This document shows positions 1 to 9,600 of a stretch of 37,336 nt of DNA, in pieces (position 1 is the first letter of the stretch; the number at the start of each line of letters is the position of its first letter). The notes beneath the pieces were generated by a model. The model made no database searches and was not told the DNA's origin. It worked only from the letters and a program-made list of their open reading frames with translations. The DNA lies in the NCBI GenBank assembly GCA_964634755.1, contig CAZWJH010000015.1:1-37336 (forward strand), given 5' to 3'. Position numbers and translations under genes: made by a program. Source of the stretch: JALXDT01 sp964634755. GTDB lineage: Bacteria; Acidobacteriota; Aminicenantia; JAMOAD01.

Positions 1-563
1 TTAAGGATGAATGGATTGATTCCGGAATAATGAAACTATATAAAGAGTTGGATTCAGTAGTAATCGGGTTAACAAGGATATTAGCGGAATTATCGGGAGT
101 TGTTAAAAAGAGAAGAGGAAGATTGAGTTTAACCAAAAAAGGAAGAATGCAGTTAGATGATAATTATGAATTGTTTAAAAATCTTTTTACAACATTTGCC
201 TTAAAATTTAATTGGGCATATTTTGATTATTTTGAAAGTGAGGAAATAGGACAGCTCGGTTTTGGCTTTACCCTTATATTATTAAAAAAGTATGGTAATA
301 AAAAGCGTCCTGATAGTTTTTATGCGAAAAAATATTTTGAGGCATTTCCTCACTTGCTTGAGGATGTCCGTCCCACAGAGTATTTGTCGGTAATTGAAAA
401 AGCTACCACTTGTTATTCTGTGCGAACTTTCAAAAGGTTTCTTGATTATTTCGGATTAATAAAAACAGAAGGGCAAGGATTTTTTTCAAAAATATATTTA
501 AAAAAGACAAAATTTTTTGACAAAATTATAAAAATAAAACCTCCTGCAAGGCTTTTTGAATAA
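1..563 (+). CDS. Uncharacterised protein, 3' part (cut by window edge)
   Basis: The reading frame is open to the left edge of the window (frame of base 3), so the ATG at 30 is probably internal and the gene begins outside. About 187 C-terminal residues are visible. The segment LSLTKKGRMQL resembles the winged-helix tail found in some mobile-element-associated proteins such as pRiA4b ORF-3-like families, but I do not recognise the family with certainty. The C-terminus is rich in Lys and Phe with no membrane segment. It lies next to a probably acquired histidine kinase and repeat-bearing non-coding DNA, which fits an accessory region. Function unknown. Confidence 0.55.
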   Translation, partial: KDEWIDSGIMKLYKELDSVVIGLTRILAELSGVVKKRRGRLSLTKKGRMQLDDNYELFKNLFTTFALKFNWAYFDYFESEEIGQLGFGFTLILLKKYGNKKRPDSFYAKKYFEAFPHLLEDVRPTEYLSVIEKATTCYSVRTFKRFLDYFGLIKTEGQGFFSKIYLKKTKFFDKIIKIKPPARLFE

Positions 564-585
564 AGGGGTGAAATGCTAAATTTTA

Positions 586-613
586 TCCTAAAAACTGTGG
601 AACTATTTTAGGA
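586..613. repeat. 8-bp inverted repeat in the intergenic region
   Basis: TCCTAAAA (586-593) and TTTTAGGA (606-613) form perfect 8-bp arms around a 12-nt loop, 23 bp after the stop of the first gene. No T-run follows, so it is a weak candidate for a terminator. It could be an operator or chance in AT-rich DNA. The rest of 614-831 shows no gene; a TATAAT at 784-789 without a clear -35 is the best promoter hint for the kinase. Confidence 0.35.
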
Positions 614-831
614 AAAGACAAAAAGATTACAAAAATGACTATACACAGGTATTGGTGACTATTAGGAAATAATTAAGTAAATCGAGCAACTCATTTGACA
701 AAGTTTTTTCAAAGTGTTAAAAATAATAATGAAAGGTGAAATTGATAATCCTAAGCTTTAATAGTAAGAGCCTTTATAAATAGTATAATGGGAAAAGGTG
801 ATAAAAAAAGAGGAGATTAGGAAAAAAAACA

Positions 832-3459
832 GTGGATAAAAAAAATAATCAATTAAATATTTTTGAAACGGATTATGATGGAAAGATTTTGTGTGTTGCT
901 CCCACATCATCCGAACTTATGTATAAATTGCCTGAAGGTGTTATAGGTAAAACATTACACGATATATTTCCAAAAGCTGAAGCGGATAAATTTCTTGAAG
1001 TCATTAGAAAATGCCTTGATGAGAATAGAACTATTACTATTGAATATCCTCTGATAATAAAAGGTGAAACTATGTGGTTTGAAGGCAAAGCCTCTCCCAA
1101 ATCTTCTAAAATAGCTTTTTTTATAACTCAGGATATTACTGAGCTTAGAAAAGAATACGAAGCTTTAAAAGAGAGCGAAGATCGGCTGTCTAAAATTATG
1201 CTTGCATCAAACGATGGAATGTGGGACTGGAATTTAAAAACAAATGAAGTTTACTATGATCCTCGTTACTATAAAATGGCCGGATATTCAGTAAATGAAT
1301 TTCCGCATACTCTGGAAGAATTTCAAAAAAGAATCCATCCGGAATATCTTGATATGGTGATGAACCAAGCACAAAAGCATCTTAATGGTGAGATAGATAG
1401 ATTTATAGTAGAATTCCCTTTTAAAAAGAAGAATGGTGAATGGATGTGGATTTTGGGAAGAGGTGTAATTGTTGAAAGAGACGAGAATGGAGTTCCTTTG
1501 CGATTTGTTGGAACTCATACTGATATTACAGAGCGTAAAAAAATTTCAGAAGCATTGCGCTTAAGCGAAGAAAAGTTTCGTCTGGCATTTAAAAGCAGTC
1601 CCGATGCATTAAACATCAACACAATGGATGGTGTTTATGTGGATATTAACGAAGGCTTTACCAATGTTACAGGCTACACACGCAAAGATGTAATTGGAAA
1701 ATCTTCACTCGAAATTAATATTTGGGTAAAACATAAAGATCACAAAAAATTAGTTACAGCCTTGAAGAAAAAAGGATTTGTTCAAAATCTGGAATCTCAG
1801 TTTCGTTGCAAGGATGGTTCAATAAAAATAGGATTAATGTCTGCTGCTATTATTACCATAAATGACAAGCCTCACATTCTTTCCATTACCCGTGATATTA
1901 CAGAAATTAAAAAAGCAGAAGAATCACTAAAACAAAGTGAAGAAAAATACCGACTTATTTTTGAAGAATCACAGGATGTCATATTTGTAAGCTCTACAGA
2001 TGGGAGGATTCTTGATATGAATCCGGCAGGTTTAAAACTATTTGGTTATTCATCTTTAGAGGAAATAAAGAATGTTGATATTAGCAAAGAGTTATATAAA
2101 AATCCTGAGGAATGGCTGAAATATCAAGAGTTTATTCAGAAAAACGGTTTTGTTAAAGATTATGAATTACACTTAAAGAAAAAAGATGGTTCAGAGTTAA
2201 TTGTTCTCGAAAATAGCACAGCTATTTATGATACTAACAAAAACATTATCGGATACAGAGGCATTTTACGCGATATAACCGAGAAAAAAAAGCTGGAAGC
2301 GCAATTATTGCAAGCTCAGAAAATGGAAGCTGTAGGAAATCTTGCTGGTGGTATAGCTCATGATTTTAATAATTTGTTGACTGTAATAAACGGCTATGCT
2401 GAGATGGCTTTACGAAGCATGAAAGCTGATAATCCTCTATATAAAAATATTATGTATATTTTAGAAGCAGGCAAACGAGCTAAAAATTTAACAAGTCAAC
2501 TATTAGCCTTTAGCCGTAAACAAATTTATAAACCTGAAATATTGAATATTAACAAGGTTATTTCATCAATGGATAAAATGTTGCGACGACTTATTGACGA
2601 AGATATAAATATCGAAACTATATTAGCAAAAAGTCTTCCTAATATTAAAGCAGATAAATCTCAACTTGAGCAAATTTTTATCAATCTTGTTGTTAATGCA
2701 AGAGATGCTCTTCGTGCCGTTAAAAAAAAGGATTTTCAGAAAAAAATCACCATAGAAACAGGCCAAACTACTATAGATAAAGAGTATGTTTTAAAACACC
2801 CAGGAAGCAAAGAGGGGCAATATATATTCTTTGCTGTTTCAGATAATGGTATCGGTATGGATGAAGAGACCAAAAGTAAGATATTCGAACCATTTTTTAC
2901 AACAAAAGGGAAAGAGAAAGGTACTGGGCTGGGTTTATCTATGGTCTATGGGATTGTAAAACAGAACAATGGTTTCATTTATGTATACTCTGAACCAGGA
3001 GAAGGAACTATGTTTAAAATCTATTGGCCAGTGACGGAAGAAAAAGGCACTTTAAAAAAAGCCAAAGTTGAGGACACTATTTTACGCGGTAATGAAACGA
3101 TTTTAATTGTTGAGGACGAAGAAGATGTACGCCGTTTTGCCAGTGAAGCTTTAACCTATTTTGGATATAATGTGATTATGGCTGCCAATGGTCGTATAGC
3201 TTTAGAGCTTATTAAAAAAGAATCTCTAAAATTTGATTTGATAATAACAGACATTGTTATGCCGGAATTAAATGGTAAGGATTTTATTAAAAAAGTAAGA
3301 AAATTTTATCCTGATGTAAAAGTACTTTATGTTTCAGGTTATACGGAAAATCATATTGTACACAATGGGATATTAGAAGAAAATGTAAATTTTATTAATA
3401 AACCTTATTCTGTTGAAGTATTAGCCTCTACAGTTCGAAAAATTTTAGATGAAAATTAA
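832..3459 (+). CDS. Hybrid sensor histidine kinase: four PAS domains, HisKA, HATPase and receiver
   Basis: An 875-residue soluble multidomain kinase with no membrane segment, so it probably senses a cytoplasmic signal. Four PAS/PAC modules fill about residues 1-490; several end in the D-I-T-E PAC signature. The HisKA H-box GGIAHDFNNLL carries the phospho-acceptor H510. The GHKL ATPase follows (DNGIGMDEE, FEPFFTTK, GTGLGL), then a C-terminal receiver with phospho-acceptor D807 in TDIVMP. The start is GTG at 832; the nearest AGGAG (811-815) is rather far, so the start is not certain. No cognate output gene adjoins it. Arginine is coded mostly by CGN, unlike the AGA/AGG of the downstream genes, which suggests horizontal acquisition. 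Confidence 0.93.
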   Translation: MDKKNNQLNIFETDYDGKILCVAPTSSELMYKLPEGVIGKTLHDIFPKAEADKFLEVIRKCLDENRTITIEYPLIIKGETMWFEGKASPKSSKIAFFITQDITELRKEYEALKESEDRLSKIMLASNDGMWDWNLKTNEVYYDPRYYKMAGYSVNEFPHTLEEFQKRIHPEYLDMVMNQAQKHLNGEIDRFIVEFPFKKKNGEWMWILGRGVIVERDENGVPLRFVGTHTDITERKKISEALRLSEEKFRLAFKSSPDALNINTMDGVYVDINEGFTNVTGYTRKDVIGKSSLEINIWVKHKDHKKLVTALKKKGFVQNLESQFRCKDGSIKIGLMSAAIITINDKPHILSITRDITEIKKAEESLKQSEEKYRLIFEESQDVIFVSSTDGRILDMNPAGLKLFGYSSLEEIKNVDISKELYKNPEEWLKYQEFIQKNGFVKDYELHLKKKDGSELIVLENSTAIYDTNKNIIGYRGILRDITEKKKLEAQLLQAQKMEAVGNLAGGIAHDFNNLLTVINGYAEMALRSMKADNPLYKNIMYILEAGKRAKNLTSQLLAFSRKQIYKPEILNINKVISSMDKMLRRLIDEDINIETILAKSLPNIKADKSQLEQIFINLVVNARDALRAVKKKDFQKKITIETGQTTIDKEYVLKHPGSKEGQYIFFAVSDNGIGMDEETKSKIFEPFFTTKGKEKGTGLGLSMVYGIVKQNNGFIYVYSEPGEGTMFKIYWPVTEEKGTLKKAKVEDTILRGNETILIVEDEEDVRRFASEALTYFGYNVIMAANGRIALELIKKESLKFDLIITDIVMPELNGKDFIKKVRKFYPDVKVLYVSGYTENHIVHNGILEENVNFINKPYSVEVLASTVRKILDEN

Positions 3460-3658
3460 ATGATATGTTAATCTTTCCCCGTTATTTGACCGTACAACAT
3501 TACTGTTAGATGATTCTTTGTGTTAATTTCTTTACCCATTTATCTCCCAAATACTTGTTTATTGCTCCTTCCATCCTGTTTTTGGTGATTGATACTATCT
3601 TGATGTTTCATAAAAAAGCAGTGACTTTTGTCATATTTTATGTTTTGTTTTTTCTTGA

Positions 3659-3732
3659 CTTTCAACTTTCTATTCGCCACGGCAGATCTACGCTCACGCT
3701 ACGGCTTTCAACTTTCTACTTTCGACTTTCTA
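3659..3732. repeat. Three copies of a 14-bp CTTTCRACTTTCTA repeat around a GC-rich insert
   Basis: CTTTCAACTTTCTA occurs exactly at 3659-3672 and 3705-3718, and a one-mismatch copy (CTTTCGACTTTCTA) follows in tandem at 3719-3732. Between the first two copies lies a GC-rich segment (3673-3704) unlike the AT-rich surroundings. The arrangement looks like a small dispersed intergenic repeat or insertion scar rather than coding sequence. Confidence 0.6.
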
Positions 3733-3790
3733 CTACTTTGTTCTTCAATCTCTTAAATTTTTCAAGGCAAAAGTGACATATTTATACTTT

Positions 3791-3839
3791 TTTACCCCAT
3801 AGTGAAAATGCAGGTTATATTATATGACTATGGGATAAA
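3791..3839. repeat. Imperfect inverted repeat, 13-bp arms
   Basis: TTTAcCCCATAGT (3791-3803) and ACTATGGGaTAAA (3827-3839) pair with one mismatch across a 23-nt loop; the core CCCATAGT/ACTATGGG is perfect. No T-run follows directly on the plus strand. It could be a relic of a mobile-element end or an RNA hairpin. Its function cannot be read from sequence. Confidence 0.45.
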
Positions 3840-4057
3840 TAAAAAAAAACAGACAGCTCCCGAGCTAAATTTTGGTAATCTGCTCTTTGTATATTGTATT
3901 TTTTAAAAGATTTACTATTTAAAAAAGCGCTCTTTTTAATTATTATTTCCACTCTTCCGGAAAATTTAAAAAGCTTTAAAGTTTGTATCTTTAAGTTCGG
4001 GGTTTTATTATCTATTATTTCTTATTTATTACTTGAAGTTTTGGGAAAAAATTCCTT

Positions 4058-4086
4058 TTGACAAAAATATCGTAATACGATATAAT
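4058..4086 (+). promoter_or_regulatory. Consensus sigma-70 promoter of the marR-efflux operon
   Basis: TTGACA (4058-4063), a 17-bp spacer and TATAAT (4081-4086) match the housekeeping consensus exactly. The predicted start lies near 4093, giving a leader of about 20 nt with GGAGG before the ATG at 4113. The whole spacer is occupied by the operator palindrome, so bound repressor would block RNA polymerase. Confidence 0.9.
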
Positions 4087-4099
4087 CTACATACGATAT
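4067..4099. promoter_or_regulatory. MarR-type operator: 17-bp palindrome plus downstream half-site
   Basis: ATATCGTA-A-TACGATAT (4067-4083) is a perfect palindrome around one central base, placed between the -35 and -10 boxes and overlapping the start of the -10. The half-site TACGATAT recurs at 4092-4099, at or just after the expected transcription start. Size and symmetry fit a dimeric MarR repressor, and the adjacent gene encodes one. Autoregulation is inferred from position. Confidence 0.8.
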
Positions 4100-4112
4100 T
4101 TTGGAGGAAAGA

Positions 4113-4556
4113 ATGGGTATCGGAGAAAAGATTTCTCATATAACTTTTTTGTTTCATTTTCCGATTAAGGTAGGAGAGGTTAATTCGGAAAAGGTTCACA
4201 GTATAAGGCAGTATCATCTTTTAAGATTGCTAAAAGAAGCAAAAGCTCTTGATGTTAAAACAATTTCAAAAAGGCTCGGGCAGGCACAGAATACCAGCTC
4301 TGAGATGGTTTGGAGAATGTTTGAGAAGGGATTGCTCATTTCAGAGAGGGATCCTAATGACAGAAGAAGGACAATTGTGAAGTTAACGGAAAAGGGTAGG
4401 GAGGAGCTTTTTAAAATGGAAAAAGAGCTTGATAAAGCTTTTGAGTCTTTTTGTGAGAAATTTTTGTCTGATGATGAGAAAGAGAAATTTTACAGATGTT
4501 CCGATGAGCTTTTTAATCTTGCAAAAAAGGTAATAAAAAAATTGGAGGGGAAATGA
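4113..4556 (+). CDS. MarR-family transcriptional regulator (probable efflux repressor)
   Basis: A 147-residue winged-helix regulator. The recognition region (TISKRLGQAQNTSSEMVWRM) and the wing RDPNDRRRTIVKLTEKG are the classic MarR signature; N- and C-terminal helices would form the dimer interface. I chose ATG 4113 because GGAGG (4103-4107) sits 5 nt upstream; a TTG at 4101 would place the ribosome site inside the gene. It is the first gene of the operon and its stop overlaps the outer-membrane factor start (ATGA). The promoter carries a palindromic operator. It most likely represses the pump until a ligand releases it. Confidence 0.92.
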   Translation: MGIGEKISHITFLFHFPIKVGEVNSEKVHSIRQYHLLRLLKEAKALDVKTISKRLGQAQNTSSEMVWRMFEKGLLISERDPNDRRRTIVKLTEKGREELFKMEKELDKAFESFCEKFLSDDEKEKFYRCSDELFNLAKKVIKKLEGK

Positions 4557-5842
4557 AGAGAAAAATTTTAGCTTATTTTTTTATTTTTAATTTTTTTGTT
4601 GTATTATCTTTTTCTTTAACTTACAAAGAGGCTTTGAATATAGCTTTTGAGAAAAATCCTGATCTTAAAGGTATGAAGGAGGCTGTTAGAGCGGCTGAGC
4701 TCAATATAAAAAAGAGTAATTCTCTTTTTCTTCCCACTTTGGATATTAATGGCCGCTATACGAGAATAGGTGTTATTCCTGAGTTTGAGATACCGGGAAT
4801 GGGAAGCTTTAAATTTGGTACTCCAAATAATTATGATTTCAGATTAACATCTCAGTATCTTCTTTTTGATTGGAATAGAAGAAAAAATATCAAAAGTATT
4901 TCCGAGAAGGGAAAGGAGTTAAAAGAGAATAGTTATATTTCAATGAAAAAAAGACTTGCCTATACCATAGCTACACTCTTTTATACTTATGATATTTTAA
5001 AAGAGAGTAAACTGATTTTTGAGGAAAATTTGGAAACTTTAAGAGCCCATCTAAAAATTGTCAAAAAAAGATATGATGCAGGTCTTGTTTCTTCCTATGA
5101 TGTTCTTTCCACTAAAGTTCAGATTTCAAAGGTGGAGGCTCAGCTTATAGATTTTGAAAAAGGATTGGAAAATTTAAAAGTTTCCTTAAAGCAAATTTTA
5201 GGTATTGATAAGGGAGTTAATTTTGAAGGCTCTTTGGAGCTTCCGAAAATTAATTTTGACATTACAGAATTGCTAAAAATCTCACTTGATAGCAGAGAAG
5301 AGCTTAAAAGCCTCATGCTTCAGAAATCTTTGATTGATTTGAATATTAAAATTGCAAAAAGCTCTCTTATGCCTCAATTGGCATTGCAGGCAAATTATCA
5401 GTTCAGAAATGGAATGCTTCCCGATGTTGATGAGATAAGAAGCAATTGGAATATTAATTTGCTCCTAAGTTTCAAAGTTTTTGATGGTTTTAACTCAAGG
5501 TATGAAAGAAAAATCCTACGGGTTCAAAAAAAAGAGATTGAATTTAAGATAGAATCAATAACAAAAAGTATTAAGGCAGAGTTGGAAAAAACCATTGTTA
5601 ATATTGAATCATTAAAAAAGAGTTTGAAAAAAGAAAAGGAAAAATTAAAACTTGCAGAGGAAGCTTACAGTACTGTTTTAAAAGCTTACAGGGAAGGTGC
5701 TGTCTCAAACATAGATGTTTTAAATGCAAACTCAAACTTAAAGTTTGCAAAGCTTTCTGTTTTAAAAATAAAAAATCAGATTTTACAGGAAAAGCTTAAA
5801 ATTTTTAATATTATTGGCTTTGAATTTTGGAGGGCAAAATGA
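4553..5842 (+). CDS. TolC-family outer-membrane efflux protein
   Basis: A 429-residue protein with a signal peptide (MKRKILAYFFIFNFFVVLSFS) followed by two homologous halves of long amphipathic helices typical of the TolC/OEP family, for example YKEALNIAFEKNPDL near the start and a second repeat from about residue 235. It would form the trimeric outer-membrane channel that takes substrate from the RND pump. The start overlaps the marR stop by 4 nt, and the gene is translationally coupled to the adaptor gene after it. Length is normal for the family. No lipobox cysteine is seen at the cleavage site. Confidence 0.92.
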   Translation: MKRKILAYFFIFNFFVVLSFSLTYKEALNIAFEKNPDLKGMKEAVRAAELNIKKSNSLFLPTLDINGRYTRIGVIPEFEIPGMGSFKFGTPNNYDFRLTSQYLLFDWNRRKNIKSISEKGKELKENSYISMKKRLAYTIATLFYTYDILKESKLIFEENLETLRAHLKIVKKRYDAGLVSSYDVLSTKVQISKVEAQLIDFEKGLENLKVSLKQILGIDKGVNFEGSLELPKINFDITELLKISLDSREELKSLMLQKSLIDLNIKIAKSSLMPQLALQANYQFRNGMLPDVDEIRSNWNINLLLSFKVFDGFNSRYERKILRVQKKEIEFKIESITKSIKAELEKTIVNIESLKKSLKKEKEKLKLAEEAYSTVLKAYREGAVSNIDVLNANSNLKFAKLSVLKIKNQILQEKLKIFNIIGFEFWRAK

Positions 5843-6669
5843 AGAAAAATATCTTTTATTTTATATTGTTTTTTCTTATTTTAAATTTCAGTCTTTTTTC
5901 AAAGATGAAAGTTGAAACAGGAAAGGTTGTTAAAAAGGAAATCTCCGAGACATACAGGTTTCAGGGAAATTTTTCGGTTGAAAAAAGCATTAATGTATTT
6001 CCAAAGATAAGAGGTGTTCTTATAAAATTGTTTGTTAAGAATGATTCAAGGGTTAAAAAGGGAGATGTAATAGCTTTGGTAAAAAGGGATGATCCCGGAT
6101 ATAAGTTCAAACCCAATAAAATCACTGCTCCTATTTCAGGTGTTGTTTCAAGAATAAATGCTTACGAAGGCACAAGGGTAAATTCTCAAAGCCCTATTTT
6201 AGTTATTTCTTCTTATAATCCTATTATTCTTAATGTGAATATTCCCGAATATGTTTTTTACAGAGTTAAGATAGGGACTAAAGTCAGTGTAAATATTAAT
6301 GGACTTGAGAAACCTTATTCAGGTGTGGTTTATACAAAAGATAATGCAGGTGATCCGAAGACAAAGCTTCCTATTCTCAAAATAAAGGTGAAAAACCCGG
6401 AGTATAAGATAGTGCCTTCCGTTCTCGGAGAGGCTGTAATAGAGCTTGGGAAAAGGGAACTTGTCCTTGCTCCAGCTGATGCGGTCTTTTCTTCTGATAA
6501 AGGTTATTTTGTCTGGAAGATAGAGGATGGAAGAGCTTTTAAAAAATTTGTAAAGGTGGGTGAACTTTACGGAAAATACTTTGAGATAAAAGATGGAGTT
6601 TCAGAAGGAGATTTGCTTGTGACTTTCGGGGCTGAAAAATTGAGAGATGGTGAAGAAGTAGTTTTCTAA
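5839..6669 (+). CDS. RND efflux periplasmic adaptor (HlyD/AcrA-type membrane fusion protein)
   Basis: About 276 residues. An N-terminal signal or anchor (KKNIFYFILFFLILNFSLFS) precedes a lipoyl/barrel-sandwich half-motif (GVLIKLFVKNDSRVKKGDVIA), and ITAPISGVVSRINAYEGTRV is the second lipoyl half; beta-barrel and membrane-proximal domains follow. The helical hairpin between the lipoyl halves is almost absent, so this is a short adaptor. ATG 5839 is preferred to TTG 5827 because GGAGG (5829-5833) precedes it and it overlaps the tolC stop as ATGA. It should bridge the RND pump and the TolC channel. Confidence 0.92.
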   Translation: MKKNIFYFILFFLILNFSLFSKMKVETGKVVKKEISETYRFQGNFSVEKSINVFPKIRGVLIKLFVKNDSRVKKGDVIALVKRDDPGYKFKPNKITAPISGVVSRINAYEGTRVNSQSPILVISSYNPIILNVNIPEYVFYRVKIGTKVSVNINGLEKPYSGVVYTKDNAGDPKTKLPILKIKVKNPEYKIVPSVLGEAVIELGKRELVLAPADAVFSSDKGYFVWKIEDGRAFKKFVKVGELYGKYFEIKDGVSEGDLLVTFGAEKLRDGEEVVF

Positions 6670-6682
6670 GTAAGGAGGCAAG

Positions 6683-9600
6683 ATGAACTTATCAACTTTA
6701 TCAATAAAAAGGTATGTTGCTACATACTTAATCTTTTTAACACTTGTATTTCTGGGGTTTTATTTTAGCTCCCAAATGAATGTGAGCTATTACCCTGATT
6801 TTTCAGCCCCTGTTTTAATAGTAATGACTCCTTATCGCTCGGCTACTCCACTTCAGGTTGAGCAAGATGTTACAAAGGTTATTGAAAAGGCAATATCTTC
6901 TTCAAAGGGAATAGATGAAATAGAGTCCACGAGTTCCGAAGGTTTTTCTCTTATTCTAATCAGATTAAAATGGGAAGCTGATTTAAAGGAGAGTAAGGAG
7001 AGTATAAGGGAGAATATAAACTTTATTATGTCTCAACTTCCGAGAGAAGTGGGAACACCGAATATTTACGAGGTTCAGAGCCTTATTCCTCCTCCTATGG
7101 AAATTGCTTTTTCTTCTGAGAAAATGAATGATGTGGAGCTTAAAAAATTCATTAAGGATAAGCTTCTTATCTACTTTCAAAAATTAAAAGATGTTGGTTA
7201 TGTTGAGCTTTTAGGCGGAAGGGAAAAGTATGTTTCAATTAGAGTTAATAAGAAAAAGATGGAAAAATACGGACTCAGTGTTTCAAGATTTGTCAGGCTT
7301 TTAAATGGTGATAATATTGATTATCCTCTCGGATTTTACAAAACAGGGAATAAGGAGTTTCTTTTAAGATTAAATGCAAAATTTAGCTCTCCCGAAGATA
7401 TTGCGGAAAAGGTTATTATGTTTGCGGGAACAAGAGCTGTTAGAGTAAAAGATGTTGCCTCTGTTAATTTTAAAATAAGAAGTGCTGATTCCATTTACAG
7501 GGTTAATGGGAAAAGAAGCATTGTTCTTTCTTTAAGAAAAAAGAGTAAAGGTAATTCTGTTAACCTTTGCAGGGATGCAAAAGAGGTTGTGAAAGACTTG
7601 AAGAGAAGATATCCATTTATAAATTTTAAGGTTATAAAGGATGAGTCTAACTTTATTAATAAATCAATGAATACGGTTTTAAACAATGCTCTTTATGGTG
7701 GTCTTTTGGCTGCTTTTATTATATTTATATTCTTGGGGGATTTAAGAAGCACACTAATAATCGCTGTGTCAATTCCATCGGCAATTATTTCCTCATTTAT
7801 TCTTATGAAAATTTTTCATCTTAGCATAAATACGATTTCTCTCGGTGGTCTTGCTTTGGCTGTGGGGATGGTTGTTGATGCCTCAATTGTTGTGATTGAG
7901 AATATCTCAAGAAATCTTGAGCTTTCGGAGAAAAAAGATTTCGGACTTTTTGCAAAAGCTTCAAAAGAGGTAACCTCGGCGGTAATTGCTTCTATTTTAA
8001 CCTCAATAGTTGTTTTCCTTCCTCTTGCATTTTTAAAGGGACTTGCATCAGTTCTTTTGGGAGAGTTAGCTTTGACAGTTGTCTTTTCCCTGGTATTTTC
8101 CGGGATAGTTTCCCTCTCACTAATTCCCACTTTAAGTTATCATTTTATGGGCAAGCGAGAGAGGAGGGTGTTTTTTGAACTTTTCAAAAGAGGGTTCTCT
8201 GAAGTAGAAAAAGTTTACGCTAAATTTCTTAATTATCTGATAGAAAAAAAGAGAAGAGCTGTTTTTACTCTTTTTATGTTTTTTATTATTTTTGTACTCT
8301 CTCTGATTCCCCTAAAAAAGATAGATTTTATTATGCTTCCTAAGGTTGATCAGGGAGAGTATAAGGTTGAGCTTTATTTTCCTGTTGGAACTTCTGTTGA
8401 GACAACGGAATCCCTTGCCTCTGATGTGGAAAAAGCAATAAAATCTAAATTCCAATTTATAGATAATGTGAGTACTACAATAGGTAAAGGTAGTCTTTTC
8501 GGAGAAAAGGTCTCAAATCAAGCTTTTATTTTTGTAAGATTAAAGGATAATTCAAAGAGACCGCATATATCGGAGTATGTTAATAAAACCACTGCTTTAT
8601 TAAAAAAGATGAGTATTCCTGGACTTATCAATTATAAGGTAAAACAGATTGAACCTACCGAAGGGATGGTAAGACCTGCGGTTGATGTTAATGTGTATGG
8701 TGATAATTTGAAAAAATTGCGAGAGATTGCCGAAAGTCTTGTGGCTGAATTTGAAAAAATAAAAGGTGTTCAAAATCTTGATATTTCAATAAAACCTGGA
8801 AAGCAGGAATTGTCTTTTATACCTAATAGGGAAAAACTTGCTTTTTATAATTATTCTCCTCTCTTTTTAGCACAGGATCTTAAAGCTGAGTATGATGAAC
8901 TCAAAGTAGGAAAAGTAAATATTGGAGACGAAACCTATGATTTGAGTGTGGTAACTGATTCTTTAAAACCATCTCCTTCAAAATTATATGTCTCTCCACT
9001 GCCAAACTTGTCTCTTCCTTTGAAGCTTTTTTCTTCATATCAGCTTAAAGAAACTTCTCTTCAGATAAAAAGATTTAATTTTCAGAGATTTGTGGAAATA
9101 AAGGGAGATCTCATCGGTGGTAATCAAAGGGAATTAAAAAAGAGAATAGATAAGATAATTTCAAAAAAAGATGTACCGGCAGGATACAAAATTGCTCAAA
9201 GAGGAGCTACAAAGGCAATAGTGAATTCATTCAAAACTCTCGGTATAGCTCTTATGATTGCAATCTTTTTGGTTTATGTTGTTATGGCAAGTCAGTTTAA
9301 CTCATTTTTGCAACCTTTTATAATATCTTTTACAATTCCGCTTGCGATGATAGGAATTTTCTGGGGGCTTTTTCTTACTGAAACTCCGTTAAGCATGAAC
9401 TCCTTTTTGGGAGGGATTGTTCTTGCTGGAATAGTTGTTAATAATGGAATATTGCTTATAGATTTTATAAATCAAAAGTTAGAAGGAGGAATGAACTTTA
9501 AAGATGCTATTGTAGAAGGTTCAAAACTTAGAATTAGGCCTATTATGATGACTGCATTTACAACTATCTTAGGAATGCTTCCTCTTGCAATAAGTAAATC

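Larger units (their letters stand above)
3460..4057. other. Non-coding stretch with short repeats
   Basis: About 600 bp between the hybrid kinase and the marR promoter without a credible gene. An 88-codon frame at 3510-3776 has no ribosome site and its translation is low-complexity repeat. The stretch holds a 14-bp repeat in three copies flanking a GC-rich insert (3659-3732) and an imperfect inverted repeat (3791-3839). The remainder is AT-rich DNA in which I see nothing. Confidence 0.6.

Noticed and set aside
586..613. Inverted repeat after the first gene as a rho-independent terminator
   Set aside because: Arms are AT-rich and no T-run follows; kept only as a repeat.
3510..3776. 88-codon open frame between the kinase and marR
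   Set aside because: No ribosome site, composition driven by the 14-bp repeats and T-rich DNA, no recognisable domain.
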